42,814 nt of DNA from Candidatus Lachnoclostridium avicola (GTDB taxonomy: Bacteria > Bacillota > Clostridia > Lachnospirales > Lachnospiraceae). The position numbers and the translations under genes were made by a program. The notes below the pieces were generated by a model. That model saw only the letters and a list, made by a program, of their open reading frames with translations. It did no database searches and had not been told where the DNA came from. Where the stretch lies: assembly GCA_019114465.1 (NCBI GenBank), contig DXFM01000004.1:1-42814 (forward strand). Direction: 5' to 3'. Below, piece after piece: positions 38,655-42,814 of this stretch (positions within the stretch are counted from its first letter, which is position 1; each line of letters opens with the position of its first letter).

Positions 38655-39770
38655 ATGAAACTGAACAGAGTACTGATCGCAGCTGCCGCCTCCCTGTCCC
38701 TCGTTGCGGGATGTTCCCAGGCGGGGCAGGAGCCGGCCCGGACAGACGCCGCCCAGGAGACTTCCGCGGCAGCGGCCGGGACAGAAAGCGCAGAAGACGC
38801 CCAGGCCGTCGAGGAAGGGGAAACTGCCGGGGAAACCGCAGGCAGCGGAGAGGAAGATGCCCCCGACTACTCCCAGACCTCCAGCTGGGCCTACCTGGAA
38901 ACCGACGTGGAGGGAAAGGACGCGGATATCTTTTTCGTCTGCCCGTCGGTCTACGGCGGTTCCGACGACGCCTGCAATATGTCCCTGTCTGACGAGGACA
39001 CAAAAGAAAGCTTCGTGGGCGCCATCAACATGGAAAAAGGCATCTACGACGGGGACAGCCGCTTCTTCGCCCCCTACTACCGCCAGATCGGATTAAACGT
39101 CTATGAGATGGATGAGGAAGACCGGGAACCCTATCTGGAAATCGCCTTCGCCGACGTGGAGGACGCCTTTGAATACTACTGGGACAACTACAACGACGGC
39201 CGCCCCGTGATTCTGGCCGGTTTCTCCCAGGGCGCGGATATGTGCCTCCGCCTGATGGAGAACTGCTTTGACGAGGAAGAGAAGATGGATCAGCTGGTTG
39301 CCTGCTACGCCATCGGATGGCGGATCACCGCCGATGACCTTGCGGCTTATCCCCAGCTGAAAATGGCTCAGGGAGAGGACGACACCGGCGTCATCGTCTC
39401 CTTCAACAGCGAGGCGGAAGACGTGACCGACTCCCTGATGATTCCCGAGGGCACCAAAACCTTTGCCATCAACCCCTTAAACTGGAAGACGGACAGCACG
39501 CCGGCGGACAAGAGCCTGAACCTGGGCGCCTGCTTCACCAACTACAGCGGAGAGATCAAGACGGAAATCCCGGAACTGACCGGCGCCTACATCGACGAGA
39601 CCAGAGGCGCCCTGAAGGTGCCCGACGTGTCTCCCGAGGACTATCCGGCAGGTCTTTCCATCTTCACCGACGGAATTTACCACCTGTACGACTATCAGTT
39701 CTTCTACCGCAACCTTCAGGAGAACGTGCAGACCCGGATTGACGCTTACATGAATCAGAACAATCAGTAG
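38655..39770 (+). CDS. DUF3089 lipoprotein, alpha/beta-hydrolase-like
   Basis: 371 residues. A lipoprotein signal with lipobox LVAGC (Cys20) is followed by a low-complexity Ala/Glu/Gly linker (21-75). The DUF3089 domain then runs to the end. It has DADIFFVCPSVYGGSDDACN near its start and GFSQG with Ser191 as a hydrolase nucleophile elbow. The domain is thought to be a serine esterase or lipase; its substrate is unknown. It would sit on the outer face of the membrane. Ribosome site AGAGGAG. The next gene downstream encodes a lipid-modifying enzyme. Confidence 0.87.
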   Translation: MKLNRVLIAAAASLSLVAGCSQAGQEPARTDAAQETSAAAAGTESAEDAQAVEEGETAGETAGSGEEDAPDYSQTSSWAYLETDVEGKDADIFFVCPSVYGGSDDACNMSLSDEDTKESFVGAINMEKGIYDGDSRFFAPYYRQIGLNVYEMDEEDREPYLEIAFADVEDAFEYYWDNYNDGRPVILAGFSQGADMCLRLMENCFDEEEKMDQLVACYAIGWRITADDLAAYPQLKMAQGEDDTGVIVSFNSEAEDVTDSLMIPEGTKTFAINPLNWKTDSTPADKSLNLGACFTNYSGEIKTEIPELTGAYIDETRGALKVPDVSPEDYPAGLSIFTDGIYHLYDYQFFYRNLQENVQTRIDAYMNQNNQ

Positions 39771-39883
39771 GCGAACGGTTCGTTGTTCACTTTTCCCCAT
39801 GAGAACCATGGTGTTTTCAGACAATTTTAACAAAAGAATTTATATGCATTAAAAATTTCCCTTGTGAAACTTCTGTTTTTCGT

Positions 39884-39949
39884 CAGTTTATCCATTGAGG
39901 GCGGAATTTTGGAGGCCTAAAATAATATCTTGGATAAAACTGGATAAAA
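39884..39949. promoter_or_regulatory. TGGATAAA repeats bracketing the cfa promoter
   Basis: TGGATAAAA occurs at 39931-39939 and 39941-39949 as a tandem pair, and TTTATCCA (inverted) at 39887-39894, extended there to CAGTTTATCCA. The inverted copy touches the -35 box, and the direct pair begins at the predicted transcription start. Such a layout suits a repressor or activator that binds all three sites. Confidence 0.6.
39895..39923 (+). promoter_or_regulatory. Promoter of cfa
   Basis: TTGAGG (39895-39900), a 17-base spacer and TAAAAT (39918-39923); transcription would start near 39930. Confidence 0.6.
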
Positions 39950-39981
39950 TAAACTAATCTTAACGAACAGGAGGAGACACG

Positions 39982-41139
39982 ATGGAAGATTTAATGATCA
40001 CATTTTTGAGAAAATTTACCGATTATCCCTTCGCGGTGAAACTGGACGGCCAGGAATACCACATCGGAGAAGGCGATCCGGAATTTACCGTAGTATTTAA
40101 AAAGCCGATTCCCAAAAGCAAGCTGCTCACCAGCACTTCCCTGGCTCTGGGAGAGGCCTACATGGACGGAGACCTGGAAGTGGAAGGAGATCTGTATTAC
40201 GCCCTGGACCATTTTCTCGGCCAGATGGGTAAATTCTCCACAGACGAATCGGCCCTGAAAAAGCTGATGCACCCTTCCATGTCCAAGCACAACCAGAAAA
40301 AAGAGGTCAGCTCCCACTATGACATCGGAAACGACTTCTACAAGCTGTGGCTGGACGAAACCATGAGCTACTCCTGCGGATATTTCAAGCATCCCGACGA
40401 TACCCTGTATCAGGCTCAGGTCAACAAGGTGGATTATATCCTTCAGAAGCTGAACTTAAAAGAGGGCATGACTCTCCTGGATGTGGGCTGCGGCTGGGGA
40501 TTCCTCCTCATTGAGGCGGCGAAGAAATACGGCGTCAAGGGTTTCGGCATCACCCTGAGCACAGAACAGAAGGAAGAATTTGAGCGCCGGATCAAAGACG
40601 AACACCTGGAAGACCAGCTGGAAGTGGAACTGATGGACTACCGGGATCTGCCCAAATGCGGCCGTACCTTTGACCGGGTGGTGAGCGTGGGCATGGTGGA
40701 GCATGTGGGGCGTCCCAACTATCAGCTGTTTAACGACTGCGTTGCCCAGGTGTTAAAGGACGGCGGCGTATTCCTGCTCCACTTTATCAGCGCCTTGAAG
40801 GAGCACACGGGAGATCCGTGGATCCGGAAATACATTTTCCCGGGCGGAACGGTTCCCAGCCTGCGGGAGATGATCTACGCCATGTCCGAGGACAACTTCC
40901 ACGTCATGGATGTGGAAAATCTTCGTCTCCACTACAACAAGACCCTGCTCTGCTGGGCTCACAACTTCAGAGAGCATCTGGACGAGGAGAGAAAGATGTT
41001 TGACGAGCGCTTCCTGCGCATGTGGGATCTGTATTTAAACGCCTGCGCGGCTACCTTCCACAACGGCATCATCGACATCCACCAGATCCTGGCCACCAAG
41101 GGCATCAACAACGACTATCCCATGGTGAGATGGTATTGA
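39982..41139 (+). CDS. cfa: Cyclopropane-fatty-acyl-phospholipid synthase
   Basis: 385 residues. An N-terminal lipid-binding domain (1-95) is followed by the SAM-dependent methyltransferase: VSSHYDIGNDFYKLWLDET, CGYF, SAM loop LLDVGCGWGFLL, VSVGMVEHVG and a C-terminal H-x-TLLCWAHNF segment. It adds a methylene bridge from SAM to unsaturated chains of membrane phospholipids, usually in stress or stationary phase. The ribosome site is AGGAGG. Ends at the terminator shared with rarA. Confidence 0.95.
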   Translation: MEDLMITFLRKFTDYPFAVKLDGQEYHIGEGDPEFTVVFKKPIPKSKLLTSTSLALGEAYMDGDLEVEGDLYYALDHFLGQMGKFSTDESALKKLMHPSMSKHNQKKEVSSHYDIGNDFYKLWLDETMSYSCGYFKHPDDTLYQAQVNKVDYILQKLNLKEGMTLLDVGCGWGFLLIEAAKKYGVKGFGITLSTEQKEEFERRIKDEHLEDQLEVELMDYRDLPKCGRTFDRVVSVGMVEHVGRPNYQLFNDCVAQVLKDGGVFLLHFISALKEHTGDPWIRKYIFPGGTVPSLREMIYAMSEDNFHVMDVENLRLHYNKTLLCWAHNFREHLDEERKMFDERFLRMWDLYLNACAATFHNGIIDIHQILATKGINNDYPMVRWY

Positions 41140-41154
41140 TAGAAATTTTCAAAA

Positions 41155-41181
41155 ACGGCACGGGCCATTCACCCGTGCCGT
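41155..41181. terminator. Bidirectional terminator between cfa and rarA
   Basis: ACGGCACGGG (41155-41164) and CCCGTGCCGT (41172-41181), a 10-bp perfect stem with a 7-base loop, flanked by A and T runs on both sides. The last codons and the stop of rarA lie inside it. Confidence 0.9.
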
Positions 41182-42488
41182 TTTTTCCATTCCCGGATCT
41201 GTTCCAGCCGCTCCTTCCACTCTTTTTCTTTCCCTTCCCCGGCGGGCCGGTAATACTCCCGCCCCAGAAGGGAGTCCGGAAGGCACTGCATATTGGTCAG
41301 CTTCTCCTCTGTATCGTGGGCGTACTGATAGCCTTTTCCGTACTCCAGCTCCTTCATAAGCTTCGTGGGCGCGTTGCGGATCACCAGGGGCACCGGCTCC
41401 GCCAGCTGCCGGACGGCATCCTTTTTCGCCTCCTCGTAGGCCACATAGAGGGAGTTGGATTTGGGAGCCAGGGACATATAGACCACTGCCTGGGTCAGGT
41501 GGACGGTGCACTCCGGCATCCCGAGAAAATGGCAGGCCTGATAGGCCGCCACAGCCGTCTGCAGGGCCTGGGGATCCGCCAGGCCCACATCCTCGCTGGC
41601 AAACCGGATGACCCGCCTGGCCACGTAAAGGGGATCCTCCCCCGCCTCCAGCATCCTGGCCAGCCAGTACACCGCCGCGTCCGGATCGGAATTTCTCATG
41701 GATTTGTGGAGAGCGGAAATCAGGTTGTAGTGCTCCTCTCCTTTTTTGTCATAGAGCAGGGACTTCTTGGAAATACACTGCTCCAGCGTCTCCCGGCGCA
41801 CCGTGAGGACTCCGTCCCGGTTCAAATCCCCGTTTAACACCGCCATCTCCAGGGTGGACAGAGCCGTCCTGGCGTCCCCGTTGGCAAATACGGCGATCAT
41901 CTCCAGCAGGTCGTCGGAGATCTCCACCAGCTGGCTGCCGAACCCCCGCCGATCCTTCAGGGCACGGTGCAGCAGTTCCGTCAGCTCCTCCGTCTTCAGC
42001 GCCTGAAGCACGAATACCCGGCACCGGGACAGCAGAGCGCTGTTGATCTCAAAGGAGGGATTTTCCGTGGTGGCCCCGATGAGAATGATGCTCCCCTTCT
42101 CCACAAAGGGCAGGAAGGCGTCCTGCTGGGCCTTGTTGAACCGGTGGATCTCATCCACAAACACGATGGTTTTCTCCCCGTATCTGCGGTTGGCCTCCGC
42201 CTGCTCCATCACCGCCCGGATCTCCTTGATCCCGCTGGTTACCGCGGAGAAATCTATAAAGGCCGCCTTCGTCTGGTTGGCGATGATTCTCGCCAGAGTG
42301 GTCTTTCCCACCCCCGGAGGCCCCCAGAAGATCATGGATGAGATCTGGTCGCTCTCAATCAGCCGTCTGAGCACCTTTCCTTTCCCCAGCAGGTGGGTCT
42401 GGCCCACAAATTCCTCCAGCGTTCTGGGCCTGAGCCTGGCCGCCAGAGGCTGGTTTTCCTCTCCTCCAAACAGTGTGAGCTGTTCCAT
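41169..42488 (-). CDS. rarA: Replication-associated recombination protein A (RarA/MgsA, AAA+ ATPase)
   Basis: 439 residues from the ATG at 42488 (MEQLTLFGGEE). A TTG at 42497 has a better-spaced AAAGGGG and could be the true start; the frame is open to 42635. Walker A GPPGVGKTTLAR, Walker B IVFVDEIHRFNKAQQD and sensor 1 GATTENPSFEIN are present, followed by the C-terminal tetramerisation domain (SYVAYEEAKKD region). It is a clamp-loader-like protein that acts at stalled replication forks together with SSB. Confidence 0.95.
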   Translation of the reverse strand: MEQLTLFGGEENQPLAARLRPRTLEEFVGQTHLLGKGKVLRRLIESDQISSMIFWGPPGVGKTTLARIIANQTKAAFIDFSAVTSGIKEIRAVMEQAEANRRYGEKTIVFVDEIHRFNKAQQDAFLPFVEKGSIILIGATTENPSFEINSALLSRCRVFVLQALKTEELTELLHRALKDRRGFGSQLVEISDDLLEMIAVFANGDARTALSTLEMAVLNGDLNRDGVLTVRRETLEQCISKKSLLYDKKGEEHYNLISALHKSMRNSDPDAAVYWLARMLEAGEDPLYVARRVIRFASEDVGLADPQALQTAVAAYQACHFLGMPECTVHLTQAVVYMSLAPKSNSLYVAYEEAKKDAVRQLAEPVPLVIRNAPTKLMKELEYGKGYQYAHDTEEKLTNMQCLPDSLLGREYYRPAGEGKEKEWKERLEQIREWKKRHG

Positions 42489-42628
42489 TCCGCTCAATCT
42501 TACATCCCCTTTCTCTTTCGTCTCTGCCAAACTCTCGCTTTTGATAAGCCATTTCCATTGATTATAGTTCCCCCCTTTCTCCCACGCAAGAGCGGCGGCC
42601 GGGGCCTTAAAATTTTTACCAAAAACCG

Positions 42629-42657
42629 TTGACAAACTGTTCTGCCTATAGTATACT
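42629..42657 (+). promoter_or_regulatory. Promoter of tRNA-Gly
   Basis: TTGACA (42629-42634), a 17-base spacer and TATACT (42652-42657): the strongest sigma-A match in the window, 26 bases before the tRNA. Confidence 0.85.
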
Positions 42658-42663
42658 ATTTTT

Positions 42664-42679
42664 GCTGTTGAACAACAGC
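42664..42679. repeat. Perfect 16-nt palindrome before tRNA-Gly
   Basis: GCTGTTGAACAACAGC is its own reverse complement and spans the start of transcription. It may be an operator or a hairpin in the precursor. Confidence 0.6.
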
Positions 42680-42683
42680 TTAT

Positions 42684-42755
42684 GCGCGAGTGGCTCAGGG
42701 GTGGAGCACCACCTTGCCAAGGTGGGGGCCGCGGGTTCGAATCCCGTCTCGCGCT
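42684..42755 (+). tRNA. tRNA-Gly (anticodon GCC)
   Basis: 72 bases. The acceptor GCGCGAG pairs with CTCGCGC, the D arm is GCTC/GAGC, and the anticodon stem CCACC/GGTGG carries loop TTGCCAA with anticodon GCC. The T arm is GCGGG-TTCGAAT-CCCGT. Discriminator T; CCA is not encoded, as often in Clostridia. It reads GGC and GGT codons. Confidence 0.97.
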
Positions 42756-42767
42756 CTTTTTAATTGG

Positions 42768-42803
42768 GCGGAAACCTTGATTTTACAGGGTTTCCGCTCT
42801 TTT
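42768..42803 (+). terminator. Terminator after tRNA-Gly
   Basis: GCGGAAACC (42768-42776) and GGTTTCCGC (42789-42797), a 9-bp stem followed by TCTTTT. Confidence 0.85.
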
Positions 42804-42814
42804 CCTTGTGCCAA

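Noticed and set aside
39771..39800. Terminator after the DUF3089 gene
   Set aside because: CGAAC-G-GTTCG can pair, but the loop is a single base and the T run is weak and displaced.

Overview
The window reads as chromosomal DNA of a Gram-positive, anaerobic, spore-forming-type Clostridia, most likely Lachnospiraceae (Clostridium/Enterocloster/Lachnoclostridium-like). Reasons: fairly high G+C, strong AGGAGG ribosome sites, frequent TTG and GTG starts, a Clostridia-style Tad pilus locus, a DUF3794-LysM spore-associated protein, VanR/VanS-like two-component systems, a LicT-type antiterminator and a tRNA gene without encoded CCA. This placement is inference from gene content; no search was run.

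Layout. 1-5110: a minus-strand Tad (Flp) pilus assembly operon (prepilin peptidase, TadZ, TadA ATPase, TadB, a TadC-like protein with an added extracytoplasmic domain). It ends in a pilin gene whose reading frame runs into foreign-looking AT-rich DNA at the left edge. 5118-11795: a plus-strand block with a DUF2508 protein, a GH13 glucosidase, the glycogen branching enzyme GlgB, and a response regulator/sensor kinase pair whose kinase has a large sensor half. 11800-15260: GIY-YIG protein, DUF3794-LysM protein and a TtcA-type tRNA thiolase, with several structured intergenic stretches.

15260-23075: a beta-glucoside cluster. A minus-strand operon encodes a PTS IIBCA transporter, a 6-phospho-beta-glucosidase and the LicT/BglG antiterminator. 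Its leader contains a clear RAT antiterminator site and an overlapping terminator arm. Two more GH1 6-phospho-beta-glucosidases run divergently from their own promoter. The PTS phosphorylates imported aryl- or di-beta-glucosides, the three GH1 enzymes split them, and the antiterminator switches on the PTS operon when substrate is present.

23130-25215: a lower-G+C pair, a 2,4-diaminopentanoate-dehydrogenase-like enzyme and a MerR regulator with a GyrI-like effector domain. The enzyme's promoter has a 19-bp spacer carrying an operator motif that recurs in front of the MerR gene. 25246-32310: a tightly overlapping minus-strand operon of response regulator, sensor kinase, large secreted/membrane protein, ABC ATPase, ABC permease and endonuclease IV. 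32342-38079: a plsC-pheA-ppx-ppk operon (phospholipid acyltransferase, phenylalanine synthesis, polyphosphate turnover). 38082-42814: a CmpB-like membrane protein, a DUF3089 lipoprotein, a cyclopropane fatty acid synthase whose promoter is bracketed by repeated TGGATAAA motifs, RarA, and a tRNA-Gly(GCC) with its own promoter and terminator.

Most genes are recognisable. The points most worth following up are the interrupted pilin at the left edge, the MerR/dehydrogenase unit with its shared operator and folded leader, the kinase-ABC operon with its 844-residue membrane protein, the repeat-bracketed cfa promoter and the interleaved inverted repeats after the antiterminator gene.
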